Positions 42,812 through 52,237 of a stretch of DNA of 64,000 bases are shown piece by piece. How positions within the stretch are numbered: the stretch's first letter is position 1; each line of letters starts with the position of its first letter. The notes under the pieces are model-generated. The model worked only from the letters and a program-made list of their open reading frames with translations, was not told the DNA's origin and ran no database searches. Source of the stretch: Planctomycetaceae bacterium (GTDB lineage: Bacteria; Planctomycetota; Phycisphaerae; Phycisphaerales; SM1A02); the NCBI GenBank assembly GCA_947490615.1, contig CANLHK010000005.1, positions 62,001 through 126,000 on the forward strand, in the 5' to 3' direction. The position numbers and the translations under genes were made by a program.

Positions 42812-43897
42812 ATGACGCGTTACTGGAAAAACTCGGGAAACGAGCGGCGATCTTCCACACATCGACGACGCCCTGATGGCGCCGCCTGGACGCGGATTTC
42901 GCTCGGTCCGATCGTCGGCCTCGTCGTCGCGGTGCTTGCTTTCGCGGAAGACCACCCCATAGATCCGTGGCTCCCACTGCCAGACGGCGATGGGCTTCCC
43001 GTCGACGGCCCCTGCGCCGCCCCCTGGCGGGTGACGCGGCGCTCGAGTAAGCCGGAAAACGAAACATGCCTGTGCCCGACGTTGGATCCATGCATCGTGG
43101 GCTGCCCTGACCACGCCACATGGGACATGGCGGACTGCGCCGTCGCGACGCCCGCGCTGCTGAACGACAGCGGCTGGGGTCGAATGTCAAAGTTGACAGC
43201 AGACGCGAGCCTCAAGCGAACGGAGGGTTCCACAGGTTTGCTGTGCGCGTGCGCTGAAGCCGCAACACTGGTGCCGCTGGTCAGCATCTCGGATCACCTT
43301 GACCTACGGATGACACCTATGGCCAGCGCGGCGCCAGTGAAGATGACCTTGCGCGCGATGGTGAAGTTGTCGGCCCATGCCGAGATATTTCTCGGCGTGT
43401 CTCCGCCGCTCGGTACAGGTTGCACAAACGCGTGTGGAACCATCTCCGTGAAAGCGACCTGTGGCTTCTCAATCCCATTTCGCACACCCGAAATCGAAGA
43501 AGAGATACGCCGGAAGGGAATATTCAAAGAGATCGACCAGGATCGCAGTTTCTGCGGCGCCTCGGAAACCGTCGGCGTTGGTGCCGCTGTTGGAGCCACA
43601 GGCCTGGGGCTCAATTGGGAAACTGGGCAAGGCGGAAGGAGATTGGTGGGGAACACATTGGCTTGGTACAACTTCAAGGCGATCAGCTGTCTGATCCCTC
43701 CAGAATCTGGTGCCGCCATCACTTGGCCGTTCCGACTCGACCTCGCCGCGGATGCAGATGCGACCGCTGACGGTGCCGAAACGGCGCTCGCCACAGTTTC
43801 AGTAGAAACCTACCAACTCGCGGTGGAGCTTGAGTTCGCGTGCATGGAATGCAGTCATCCGCAGGTTCCGCAACCCTTGCAGCATGGAGGCCATTGA
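42812..43897 (+). CDS. Cysteine-rich exported protein of unknown function
   Basis: A 361-residue protein I do not recognise. A long basic N-terminus (residues 1-28, Arg-rich) precedes a hydrophobic segment (about 29-45), a late signal peptide or anchor. The mature part has about 18 Cys, several in pairs (C-L-C, C-x3-C, C-A-C), suggesting disulfides. It has Gly-rich and beta-type segments. GGAG 9 nt upstream of the ATG supports the start, with a TACATT box about 45 nt upstream. The next gene overlaps by 1 nt (TGATG), so they form a coupled pair. Function unknown; perhaps a surface or cell-wall component. Confidence 0.65.
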   Translation: MTRYWKNSGNERRSSTHRRRPDGAAWTRISLGPIVGLVVAVLAFAEDHPIDPWLPLPDGDGLPVDGPCAAPWRVTRRSSKPENETCLCPTLDPCIVGCPDHATWDMADCAVATPALLNDSGWGRMSKLTADASLKRTEGSTGLLCACAEAATLVPLVSISDHLDLRMTPMASAAPVKMTLRAMVKLSAHAEIFLGVSPPLGTGCTNACGTISVKATCGFSIPFRTPEIEEEIRRKGIFKEIDQDRSFCGASETVGVGAAVGATGLGLNWETGQGGRRLVGNTLAWYNFKAISCLIPPESGAAITWPFRLDLAADADATADGAETALATVSVETYQLAVELEFACMECSHPQVPQPLQHGGH

Positions 43898-45561
43898 TGA
43901 CTCTCCTCACCACCCTCTGCAGCGCACTCGTCCTCGCGACTCCGCCCGAGGTTCGTGAGGCAGCGCCCGCATGGCTCTGCCCGCCTACCTCGACGAGCGG
44001 CGTGCTGCTCGCGCAGGACCATCGAGACTCGCCGCGGGCGTTCGCAGTTCTGATTCCCGCCGCTGGACACGCGTTTGACGTAGGACCGCTGCTGGTCTCA
44101 CCAGTCTGCGGCGCCGCGGACAGCGCGTGCCGCGAGTCGGCACTCGCGCACGCGCATCTCGCCGAGGCGACGCTTTCTCTGCCTTCGCTCAAGCAAGAAA
44201 CTGCAGGCGCCACGCTGCCGTGCGTCCTGCTCCGCGATCGACGCCCCGCACTCCCTCGCCATCGCGTGGCCGATGAGGCGCCTTGGTCGACGGATGTTGT
44301 GACCGCGTGTCCGATTGTCGGGTCGCGAGAAACCGAAGCCGTTGCGTCTGCAGCTCCTGCGAGCGACTGCCCGACTGCGCCCGCGCCCGATCTCGAACTC
44401 GCGGCGCAACTGCATCAGCTTGGCGTCGCGCTGCTGACCGAAGCGCGAGCCGCCGCCGCGGCCGAACTGACGGATGATGCAAAAAAGGCGCTCGTCCTGC
44501 GTGCGACAGCCGTGCCTGCACTCGCACCGTCGGAAGCGATTGCCTTCGCAGGTTGGTGCAAGGCGGTCGATGGCGCGCAATGTGTGCTGCGCGCCGCAGG
44601 CGATCTGCAAGGCGCAGCCCTGCGGGTGCAAGATCTCACCGACCTGTTGGAGCGGATCGGTGCTGCACGAGAGGCCTCGGTGTTCCGAAGCCGCGCCAAC
44701 ACGAGCGATGTTGGAATCGCCTCTTTCAGTGAGCATGAGTATTTCCCACTTGAGTGTTGGCGCCTCGGCGAAGCCGTCGTCCGAGCGCGCGTCGAGCGCG
44801 CCCGCCTTCTTGCGTCGGTGCTGGAAGATGCTCTGCGCATCGCGCGGGCGGCAGGTCTGGCCCCCGAAGCGCTGAAGGAACTCGAGCTGCGATTTGGGCA
44901 ATGCGAGGCGTGGCTTCCCCTCGGCATGCGGCTCGATGCGCGCGCCCGCGACGACATCCGAGCCCAGCTCAAGGAGCGACTCACCAAGTCTGAGGAGGCC
45001 CAGTGGGATGTGATGCAGACGCGAGAGACCACCTGGGAGGCGTACGCCGCGATGTGGAACCTCAGCGATGCGCTGCCTGCCTCACTGATGCAAGAGCGAG
45101 CATCACAACGCGCGGGCTATCGTGACTTTTTCCACAGCACGGCGATCGAACCACTCGGGCCGATCGACCCATCGTTTCTGGCGTCCTTGGATGATGCTTT
45201 GAGCGAGTTGATCAATTCGCCGTTTCAACCACCGCTTCTTTTCCCCACGACTGGGGCAGGAATCAAAGCCTTCAGACGGGAACTGCTCATGTATACGGAA
45301 GGGGGCCTGGAAGACGACCTGAAGTGGACCGCGGAGTTGCGCGCAGAAATCGACCCTGCTCTGCGAGCGTGGTTATGGCGTCTCCACACAGAGAACTGGA
45401 TTACCATAATGGCCAGTTGCACGGTTGGGGAGCTCGCGCTCCAGTGCGGAATGGGCCCCGATGTGGCGTCGTACAGAAACCCGTTCGGCGCCGATTGCAG
45501 TCCCGCATACTGCAACACTGGCGGTTCGCCGTATGCCTCACTGCTACGGCGGCGGTGGTGA
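43897..45561 (+). CDS. Exported protein of unknown function, second of a pair
   Basis: A 554-residue protein I do not recognise. A signal peptide covers about residues 1-20. The middle is helical and Ala-rich with several Cys. The C-terminal ~40 residues include four Cys (C-T-V-G-E, C-G-M-G, and D-C-S-P-A-Y-C). Start: the ATG overlaps the stop of the previous gene by one base and a GGAGG lies 7 nt upstream, so translation is coupled. No catalytic or binding motif is visible. Both proteins of the pair probably act together outside the cytoplasm. The gene ends 12 bp before the convergent queF. Confidence 0.65.
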   Translation: MTLLTTLCSALVLATPPEVREAAPAWLCPPTSTSGVLLAQDHRDSPRAFAVLIPAAGHAFDVGPLLVSPVCGAADSACRESALAHAHLAEATLSLPSLKQETAGATLPCVLLRDRRPALPRHRVADEAPWSTDVVTACPIVGSRETEAVASAAPASDCPTAPAPDLELAAQLHQLGVALLTEARAAAAAELTDDAKKALVLRATAVPALAPSEAIAFAGWCKAVDGAQCVLRAAGDLQGAALRVQDLTDLLERIGAAREASVFRSRANTSDVGIASFSEHEYFPLECWRLGEAVVRARVERARLLASVLEDALRIARAAGLAPEALKELELRFGQCEAWLPLGMRLDARARDDIRAQLKERLTKSEEAQWDVMQTRETTWEAYAAMWNLSDALPASLMQERASQRAGYRDFFHSTAIEPLGPIDPSFLASLDDALSELINSPFQPPLLFPTTGAGIKAFRRELLMYTEGGLEDDLKWTAELRAEIDPALRAWLWRLHTENWITIMASCTVGELALQCGMGPDVASYRNPFGADCSPAYCNTGGSPYASLLRRRW

Positions 45562-45572
45562 ACGGCGGCGTG

Positions 45573-45977
45573 CTACGCCTCAAGCTTCGTCCGCCAACAC
45601 GCTGGCACCTCGCCATGTGTGGCGACGATGCGTGAACGAATGCCGCCGCGACCTTTCCACACCGTGATGACTTGCATCCAGGTTGGGCTCATCGCCTCGG
45701 CGAGATCATCACGCAGGCGATTGGTCACGGCCTCGTAGAAGATCCCCGCGTTTCGAAAGCTCTGGTAGTAGAGCTTGAGACTCTTGAGTTCGACGCAGAC
45801 CGCAGCGGGCTCGTAGCGCAGGATGATGCTCGCAAAGTCGGGATGTCCCGTCTTAGGGCAGACCGAGGTGAACTCGTCTGAGACATGTTCGATGACGAAG
45901 GGCGTTTCCGTCGGCGAGTCGAAAAACTCGAGCAGCGACGGATCAACGAAACTTGCGTTCGCAGGTGCGTGGGCCAT
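45573..45977 (-). CDS. queF: NADPH-dependent 7-cyano-7-deazaguanine reductase
   Basis: A 134-residue unimodular QueF that reduces preQ0 to preQ1 in queuosine biosynthesis, with NADPH. The catalytic Cys40 is in T-S-V-C-P-K-T-G, with D47 in H-P-D. The NADPH/substrate motif is E-L-K-S-L-K-L-Y-Y at 63-71. The length fits the short B. subtilis-type enzyme. Start: ATG at 45977, with a TACGAT box 7 nt upstream; a TTG six codons earlier lacks support. No other queuosine genes are in the window. It is separated from the TPR lipoprotein gene by 27 bp. Confidence 0.92.
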   Translation of the reverse strand: MAHAPANASFVDPSLLEFFDSPTETPFVIEHVSDEFTSVCPKTGHPDFASIILRYEPAAVCVELKSLKLYYQSFRNAGIFYEAVTNRLRDDLAEAMSPTWMQVITVWKGRGGIRSRIVATHGEVPACWRTKLEA

Positions 45978-45984
45978 GCGGCGG

Positions 45985-45990
45985 ATCGTA
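45985..45990 (-). promoter_or_regulatory. -10 box of queF
   Basis: TACGAT lies 7 nt upstream of the ATG at 45977. It sits in the 27-bp gap behind the TPR gene and gives queF its own leaderless transcript. Confidence 0.45.
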
Positions 45991-46004
45991 ACCAACGCGC
46001 GCGC

Positions 46005-47123
46005 TCAGAGCTGATACTTCATGAGGAGCGCCGCGACCTTGGGTTGGTCGGGATTCGCGCGCAGTGAGCGCTGCAACATCGTGCGGGCCTGATGGCGCTG
46101 CGCGTCGTCGTCGGGTTTTCCCGCTTGCAGCCACCCGTTCAGCGCGTTCACGCCGACACCGTTCAGCGCGGGCCAGTAAGCGGGATCCAACTCAATGGCC
46201 TTGCGATACGCGGTGTCCGAATTGGCAAACTCGCCGAGACGGAAGTAGGCCCAGCCGAGTCGCTCAAACGCAGGCGCGCTCGGAGCTGCACGAGTCAGCG
46301 CTTCCGCGGCGTTGCTGGCCTCGCGGTAGCGCTTCTCCGTCGCGTAGGCATTCACCAGCGCGAACATCACTTCAGCGGGCGGTTCGACGAGTTCGCAGGC
46401 CGCCTCGTATTCGCGAATCGAGTCTGCGGTGCGACCAGCCTTGGTGAGCGCGCGCGCGAGTTGCAAATGCGCGGGACCACTCTGCGGATCGATCTTGACG
46501 GCGCGTTCAGCGAAGACCACAGCACTGTCCGATTGCTCGGTCAGGCTCATCAAGCGCGAGAGTGCGAGATTCGACTCAAGATCGCGCGGGCGGATCATGA
46601 GCGCGCGCTGGTAAGCGAGGATCGCGTCCTTGACGCGTCCAAGTGCCTCAAGCACACGGCCGTGACCCGACGCCGCCGTGAAGTCGCTGGGATCAAGAGC
46701 AGTCGCGCGCGCATAGGCGGGTTCGGCGAGCGTGAGTTCACCGCGACGCTCGAGGACTGTGCCCATCCCCGTGTACGCGTCGGCAAGCGTGGGATTCTCC
46801 TGGAGCAACTCGCGAAACACGCGAAGCGCAGCCTCGTAGTCTTCCTTCGCGGCCGCCTCACGCGCGGCGGCGAGCCGCGATGCTTGCGCTGGCGTTGGCT
46901 TGGTCTGGAGCGGCATCGAGCCGACGGCCCCGCCGGTCAATCCACTTGACCCCGTTTCCGTGTCTGCGGCGCCCTCCTCCACATCGACCACCGCGCGGCT
47001 CACGCAGCCGCCGAGCATGGCGCTTCCCATGACCAACGCCATCAAAAAAGTGACGGCTGGCCCCGTGGAACGGACGCACCCATCGCGCCGCAGGCTCCCG
47101 GGCAGTTTGGAAAGTTTCATCAT
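46005..47123 (-). CDS. TPR-repeat lipoprotein
   Basis: A 372-residue predicted lipoprotein. The signal peptide ends at L-G-G-C (Cys40). A linker of ~45 residues is followed by about seven tetratricopeptide repeats from residue ~85 to the end, with the usual W/L-G-Y-A-F-P spacing (for example A-Y-T-G-M-G-T-V-L-E-R-R-G-E). Such proteins act as scaffolds in outer-membrane or secretion complexes. Start: one of two adjacent ATGs at 47120-47123; the ribosome site is weak. It follows nfo by 38 bp, in a leftward set purL-purQ-nfo-TPR-queF. Partner unknown. Confidence 0.78.
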   Translation of the reverse strand: MMKLSKLPGSLRRDGCVRSTGPAVTFLMALVMGSAMLGGCVSRAVVDVEEGAADTETGSSGLTGGAVGSMPLQTKPTPAQASRLAAAREAAAKEDYEAALRVFRELLQENPTLADAYTGMGTVLERRGELTLAEPAYARATALDPSDFTAASGHGRVLEALGRVKDAILAYQRALMIRPRDLESNLALSRLMSLTEQSDSAVVFAERAVKIDPQSGPAHLQLARALTKAGRTADSIREYEAACELVEPPAEVMFALVNAYATEKRYREASNAAEALTRAAPSAPAFERLGWAYFRLGEFANSDTAYRKAIELDPAYWPALNGVGVNALNGWLQAGKPDDDAQRHQARTMLQRSLRANPDQPKVAALLMKYQL

Positions 47124-47161
47124 GCTGATAGTCAATCGGGCTTCCAAGCGTTGTTCCTGTA

Positions 47162-48178
47162 CTAAGTCGTGCCGCACGCTCTCGACAAGGCCGATCCTGC
47201 GAGGCGAGCGAGTCGGTCGGCGTTGAGCCGATCCCAGAGTATCCCTTTCGCATCCTCGCCCTTTTCAGTTTCGAGCACCTTGGGAACCAGCGCAAACGCT
47301 GGATTTCGAAGGACCGCGCGAAACCACGCCTCACCGCAGCCACCCTCACCGATGTGCGCGTGAAGATCCTTGCGCGAGGCGAAGGCGCCCTCTGAGTCGT
47401 TCATGTGGATAGCCGCGACGGCGCTGAGGCCCGCTTCCGCGTCAAAGCGCTCAAGTGTTGCCTTGGCCTGCACGGCTGTCGCAACGGCATAGCCCGCGGC
47501 GTAGACATGACAGGTGTCGATGCAGAACGCCACGCGCTCGGGAGCCTTCACCATGCTTCGGATGAGGCCGAGGTGATGAAAGGCGTAACCGAGATTGGTG
47601 CCGCTTCCTGTCGTCGTCTCGAGGGCGATCCGAACCTTGTAGCCCTTGAGATCACGGTGCAGTTGATCGATCGAAGCCGCGATGCGCTTGAGCCCCGCGA
47701 GTTCGTCGGCCGTTGGCTCACTTTCGAGATCGTTCGGATCCTTGGGCTTGCGCGGCGTACCGCCTTCACCACAAAGATGCGCGCCAGGATGCGCGACCGA
47801 AGTCAGGATCCCGAGTTGCTCGCAACGCTCAAGCTCGGCGCGCTCACAGTCGAGCGACTTCGCGCGATTGGTCGGATCAGGCGACGCAAGATTCACGAGG
47901 TAGCTGTTGTGGCTCACCAGGCGCGTGCCATCGGTGAAGACCGTTCCCGCACGCGCCGCCGTGAACGCAGCGATCTCGTCTTCCGCGAGTGGCTTCGTCG
48001 TCCACTGTCGTTGGTTGCGCGTGAAGATCTGCACGGCGCCGAAGCGCAGGGCCACGCCCTCTTCGATCGCAACACTCAGTGCTCCTGCGGCCGAAAGATG
48101 CGCGCCAATGCGCCAATGCTCACAGGGCGTTTCGGTGGGTTTCTTGGTTGAAGCAGTTGGTGAGGCGGTGCGCGGCAT
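47162..48178 (-). CDS. nfo: Endonuclease IV (AP endonuclease)
   Basis: A 338-residue zinc-dependent AP endonuclease of the Nfo family that nicks DNA 5' to abasic sites. Family motifs are visible: G-A-H-L-S-A-A-G near the start, V-S-H-N-S-Y-L-V-N-L-A, H-P-G-A-H, A-L-E-T-T-T-G-S-G, C-I-D-T-C-H-V-Y-A-A-G-Y-D-like (here G-Y-A), H-M-N-D-S and the late H-A-H-I-G-E-G. The first ~22 residues are a Thr/Ser-rich extension. The start is the ATG at 48178; a TAGAGC 7 nt upstream is a weak -10 candidate. purQ ends 10 nt upstream, so nfo may be part of the purL-purQ transcript. Confidence 0.9.
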   Translation of the reverse strand: MPRTASPTASTKKPTETPCEHWRIGAHLSAAGALSVAIEEGVALRFGAVQIFTRNQRQWTTKPLAEDEIAAFTAARAGTVFTDGTRLVSHNSYLVNLASPDPTNRAKSLDCERAELERCEQLGILTSVAHPGAHLCGEGGTPRKPKDPNDLESEPTADELAGLKRIAASIDQLHRDLKGYKVRIALETTTGSGTNLGYAFHHLGLIRSMVKAPERVAFCIDTCHVYAAGYAVATAVQAKATLERFDAEAGLSAVAAIHMNDSEGAFASRKDLHAHIGEGGCGEAWFRAVLRNPAFALVPKVLETEKGEDAKGILWDRLNADRLARLAGSALSRACGTT

Positions 48179-48188
48179 GTCGGAAGCT

Positions 48189-49013
48189 CTAGGAGTTTGC
48201 CCGCGCACCGGAGGCGTTTCGCGCTGCCGACGCATGGGCCACCGCGTTCTTGAACATCTGAAGCCCAGGCGCATCACCGCTGCGCTGCGCGGCAGACAAG
48301 CGCGTCCAACGCGGATGCTGCGTCCAATGCAAGTAGCGCTCAGGGTGCGGCATGAGTCCGAACACGAGTCCTGTGCTGTCGCAGATACCCGCGATGCGAT
48401 TCATCGAACCATTGAAGTGATCGCGTTCGCCGTAGCGCACGGCGATCTGGCCATTGGCCTCAAGAAGCGCGATCGTCTCCTCATCGGCCACGAATCGACC
48501 TTCACCGTGTGCGCAAGGAAGGACCGCGGAGTCCACCGTGGTCTCGAGTCCGCGCGTCCACACACAGCGAGTTCCCGTGGGGATTTCCATCGTCGTCCAG
48601 ATGTCGTTGAACCGCGCCGTGGCGTTTTGCGCGAGTGCGACGCATGGTTCGGTTGGAACGCTGCTCCAAGGTTCTCCCGCAGCAGGACCAGGCAAGAGAC
48701 CTGCCTGCACGGCGATCTGGAAGCCGTTACACGGAGTGATCATCGGCACGCCGCGCTGAATCGCCGCCGCGAGCGCTGGATAGATCGACTCACGGATGAG
48801 CGCCGCCATGATGCGCCCCGCTGCGATGTCGTCGCCGTAACTAAAACCACCAGGCAGCCCGATGAGATCGAAGCGATCGATCTGCGAGGGGTCGCGGCTG
48901 AGTCGTACGAGGAGTTCGCTCTGCACTTCGCAACCCGCAAGCGTGAACGCCTCGCAGAGCTCGAGATCGCAGTTGCTTCCTGGTGCGGTGATGACCAGCG
49001 CCTTCAACTTCAT
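48189..49013 (-). CDS. purQ: Phosphoribosylformylglycinamidine synthase, glutaminase subunit
   Basis: A 274-residue class I glutamine amidotransferase that supplies ammonia to PurL in step four of purine synthesis. The nucleophile Cys95 is in T-P-C-N-G-F-Q, and the Asp/Glu-His partners appear in L-M-P-H-P-E-R. The N-terminus A-P-G-S-N-C-D is typical of PurQ, and G-G-F-S-Y-G-D-D is the oxyanion region. The start ATG lies 17 nt after the purL stop, so the two are co-transcribed. It is separate from PurL, unlike the single-chain enzyme of proteobacteria. Confidence 0.93.
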   Translation of the reverse strand: MKLKALVITAPGSNCDLELCEAFTLAGCEVQSELLVRLSRDPSQIDRFDLIGLPGGFSYGDDIAAGRIMAALIRESIYPALAAAIQRGVPMITPCNGFQIAVQAGLLPGPAAGEPWSSVPTEPCVALAQNATARFNDIWTTMEIPTGTRCVWTRGLETTVDSAVLPCAHGEGRFVADEETIALLEANGQIAVRYGERDHFNGSMNRIAGICDSTGLVFGLMPHPERYLHWTQHPRWTRLSAAQRSGDAPGLQMFKNAVAHASAARNASGARANS

Positions 49014-49030
49014 CGATGAACTCCGCGACT

Positions 49031-52000
49031 TCACCACGAGAAACCTCCGCTCCACTGTTCGCCGAGCGCTGCGACTTTGGTTGACGCACCACCAAGTGTG
49101 AGCTCGCTGGTTGCGGTGAAGGCACCGATGACTGCATGCGGAACCTCACCAAGGGACGCGGTCAGCGCGGCCACATCGCGCTCTTCCACCTCGAGGAGAT
49201 ACCGCGAGCTGTCCTCCGCGAAGCAGCGCGCGAGCAGCGATGGATCACCGTCCACAGCCATGGACGAGAGATCGAGCGCCAAGCCGAGCTTGCCGCTGAA
49301 GGCCATCTCGGCCGCCGCGACAAGCAATCCGCCCTCGGAGCAATCGTGGGCCGCGCGCACGAGCCCCGCGCGAATCGCCCGCGCCACCGCTGCGGCGTGC
49401 TTCGGCCCCGCTTTGAGATCTGGAGCAGGAATGCGCGTCGAACCCGCTGACCCTGCCGCAGATGAACCCGCGACGAGCGCGAGGTGCGACCCACCGAGTC
49501 GATTGCTGGTCTTGCCTACGAGAATCAACTTCGAACCCGCGCGCTTGGCATCCATCGAGACCGCGAGCGTGTCCTTCTCAACGGGCGCGAAGCCTGAGAT
49601 CAACAGCGTCGGCGGAATCTGAATCGTGCGTCCATCGACGGTCACGAACTGGTTGTTCAGCGAGTCTTTGCCTGAGATGAACGGCGCGCGGAACGCTTGC
49701 GAAGCGTCGTAGCACCCTTCGCAGGCGCGCACCAACGCGCCCATGTTGCGCGGGTCCTTGCAACTCGGCCAGCAGAAGTTGTCGAGGATCGCAATGTGGG
49801 TTGGATCCGCTCCGACGCAGACGAGATTGCGCACGCACTCGTCAATCGCAGCAAGCGCCATCGCGTAGGGATCGGACGCGAGCCCCGTGGCCAGCCCGCT
49901 GCCGATGGCGAGCGCTTTGTCGGAGCCCTTCTTTGGACGAATCACTGCAGCGTCGCCCGGGCCGCCTCCGCTGCTGCCGACCGACTCGCCGACAAGCGGC
50001 TTCAGCACGCTCGAGCCTTGCACCTCGTGGTCGTATTGGCGAATGATCCAAGCCTTGCTTGCGATGTTGGGATGCGACAAGAGTGATTCGAGCACCGCCA
50101 ACGCATCGGCGGCCGTTGGACCGAGTTCGCGCGTGTAGCGCGGAGGTCGTCGGGTGACGCGCTGCTGCGCCGCCCACGAGGCATCCCACACTGCATCACG
50201 GATGGGCATCGGAATCGAGCTGTGCAAGAACTCGCAGGACAACTTGCCGACCTCAGTGCCGTGCCAGCGCAGTGTGATGTCACTCGCCTCAGAACCGAAC
50301 ACGCCGAGGCTGCACCACTCGACTCCGTGGTCCGCGCAAATGCGCGCGAGCTCGTCGATGTTTGCAGCAGGCACCGCGAGAACAAGCCGCTCCTGCGCTT
50401 CACTGATCCAGACTTCCGTTGGAGAGAGCCCCTGGTACTTCGTCGGCGCGCGATCGAGCTCGACGGTCGCACCAACCTCACTGGCCATCTCGCCGATCGC
50501 GCTGGAAAATCCGCCCGCGCCGCAATCGGTGAGTCCGCTGTAGAGCGGGCCTTCGGCGCGATCGCGCATCGCAAGAATCGCGTCGAGCAACTTCTTCTCG
50601 GTGATCGCGTTACCGATCTGCACCGCGTGACTGAACTCATCCGCGTGCGTGTCGGTCAACTCGGCGCTCGAGAAAGTCGCGCCGTGAATGCCATCACGAC
50701 CAGTGCGTCCTCCGACAGCGACGATGAGATCACCACGCTTCGTGACGCCCTTCACACACGAACGCGGCATGAGTCCGATGCAGCCGCAATAAACCAGCGG
50801 ATTGCCGACATAGTTGTCGTCGAACCACACGGCGCCATTGAGGGTCGGGATACCCATGCGATTCCCATAGTCCCGCACTCCCGCGACGACTTGGTTGAGC
50901 ACACGCCGCGGATCAAGGCAACCCTGCGGCACCTCGGCGACATCGGGATACGCGACGCAGAACACATCAGTCGCGGCAATCGGCTTGGCGCCGAGCCCCG
51001 TGCCGATGATGTCGCGAATGCAGCCGCCGATTCCTGTCGCGGCGCCGCCATAGGGCTCAATCGCACTCGGTCGATTGTGGGTCTCGCACTTGAAGCACAC
51101 CGCATGCTCGTCGTCAAAGGCGACGACGCCTGAGTTGTCGACAAACACCGAGAGACACCAATCGATGCCATCGGCCATGAGCGCGTGCGTGCTCGCGGCG
51201 ACCGTCGACTTCAACAGGTTCTTCACAAGCACCGTGCCGTCGGCGGAGACTTCGTGATTCGGACGCGTCGCGGCATCGGCCACGAGCGACCACTGCCCCT
51301 CGAAGGCTGGATCGTTGGAAAGTTCGCGGTAACGCACGGTCGACTTCAGCGTCTTGTGCACGCAGTGCTCTGACCAAGTCTGAGCGAGCGTCTCGAGCTC
51401 GATCTCGCGTGGCTCGCGGCCGAGGCGCCGGTACTCCGCCTGAATCGCCTTCATCTCATCGAGCGAGAGGAAGAGGTGACCTTCGCGAGACAGCTTCTCC
51501 AGCTCCGCGTCCGACAGCGTCGTGATTGGCACATGGCGAATCGAGAGCGCGTAGGGCGCGCCCGTCGGAAACGCGCTGGGAAAGTACGGCTCGGTGTGAA
51601 TCGCGTGAATGACATGGTTGGCGAGCAAGCGCTCGCCCACGGTGCGCGCCACGATCTTGTCGACGCCATGCAAGTCGAAGCGATCACCCGTGCGCACGAG
51701 GACCTCACGGCCGATGAGCGCGAAGATCGCCGCTTGCACACTCTCGGCAGCGGGATCGGTCACGCCAGGCAGCGGATGCACCTCGACGATCGCGCTGCCA
51801 GGAGCGACGCTCGGTCGTGACGCGCGGTTGGACGCGTGGACCTCAGCCGACTGGGTGACGCAATCGGCCAGTAGTTCGTTGGCGACCCGATCAATCTCGC
51901 TCGGTGTGAGGGCGCCTTCGATGAGATAGACCGCAGCGTGTTCGACACGCTTGGGTTGACGCGCGAGGCCGAGCGACTCGATCGCGCGCTGCACCGACTG

Positions 52001-52099
52001 ACCGCGTGGATCATGGTGCCCACGGCGCGGACGAACCTCGACCCGATGGATGACGGATGCGGCGGTGACGGGAGACTTCGGCGAGGGTGCGGTCGGCAT
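49031..52099 (-). CDS. purL: Phosphoribosylformylglycinamidine synthase with two fused PurS-like domains
   Basis: A 1022-residue PurL. The synthetase part (about 190-1022) has the catalytic H245 in W-S-E-H-C-V-H-K-T, and later G-C-I-R-D-I-I-G-T-G and D-C-S-E-G-G motifs of the AIR-synthase-like fold. Before it lie two PurS-like domains: residues 17-87, with V-E-V-R-P-R-R-G-H-H-D-P-R-G, and residues 103-171, with V-E-V-H-P-L-P-G-V-T-D-P. Each ends in L-L-A. In other bacteria PurS is a separate ~80-residue protein and PurQ a separate glutaminase; here PurQ is separate but PurS is doubled and fused. A stand-alone small PurL has ~740 residues. It makes FGAM from FGAR, ATP and ammonia from PurQ. 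Confidence 0.92.
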   Translation of the reverse strand: MPTAPSPKSPVTAASVIHRVEVRPRRGHHDPRGQSVQRAIESLGLARQPKRVEHAAVYLIEGALTPSEIDRVANELLADCVTQSAEVHASNRASRPSVAPGSAIVEVHPLPGVTDPAAESVQAAIFALIGREVLVRTGDRFDLHGVDKIVARTVGERLLANHVIHAIHTEPYFPSAFPTGAPYALSIRHVPITTLSDAELEKLSREGHLFLSLDEMKAIQAEYRRLGREPREIELETLAQTWSEHCVHKTLKSTVRYRELSNDPAFEGQWSLVADAATRPNHEVSADGTVLVKNLLKSTVAASTHALMADGIDWCLSVFVDNSGVVAFDDEHAVCFKCETHNRPSAIEPYGGAATGIGGCIRDIIGTGLGAKPIAATDVFCVAYPDVAEVPQGCLDPRRVLNQVVAGVRDYGNRMGIPTLNGAVWFDDNYVGNPLVYCGCIGLMPRSCVKGVTKRGDLIVAVGGRTGRDGIHGATFSSAELTDTHADEFSHAVQIGNAITEKKLLDAILAMRDRAEGPLYSGLTDCGAGGFSSAIGEMASEVGATVELDRAPTKYQGLSPTEVWISEAQERLVLAVPAANIDELARICADHGVEWCSLGVFGSEASDITLRWHGTEVGKLSCEFLHSSIPMPIRDAVWDASWAAQQRVTRRPPRYTRELGPTAADALAVLESLLSHPNIASKAWIIRQYDHEVQGSSVLKPLVGESVGSSGGGPGDAAVIRPKKGSDKALAIGSGLATGLASDPYAMALAAIDECVRNLVCVGADPTHIAILDNFCWPSCKDPRNMGALVRACEGCYDASQAFRAPFISGKDSLNNQFVTVDGRTIQIPPTLLISGFAPVEKDTLAVSMDAKRAGSKLILVGKTSNRLGGSHLALVAGSSAAGSAGSTRIPAPDLKAGPKHAAAVARAIRAGLVRAAHDCSEGGLLVAAAEMAFSGKLGLALDLSSMAVDGDPSLLARCFAEDSSRYLLEVEERDVAALTASLGEVPHAVIGAFTATSELTLGGASTKVAALGEQWSGGFSW

Positions 52100-52174
52100 G
52101 GCGCGGCTGCTTAGGTCGGGCTGCGCACAGCCGACTGCGGCGGCGAAGCGCGACCTTCAGGGAAACCGCGAGTG

Positions 52175-52204
52175 TAAGAAAAGCGCCGCACCTCCGTGCG
52201 GCGC
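52175..52204 (-). terminator. Intrinsic terminator of the downstream porin gene
   Basis: A perfect 9-bp stem (52183-52191 with 52196-52204) and a CTCC loop. Read leftward it is followed by TTTTCTT. It lies 34 bp after the porin stop and upstream of purL. Confidence 0.85.
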
Positions 52205-52237
52205 AAATTCCCTTGATGTCGTGTGCAGCGCGCTGAA

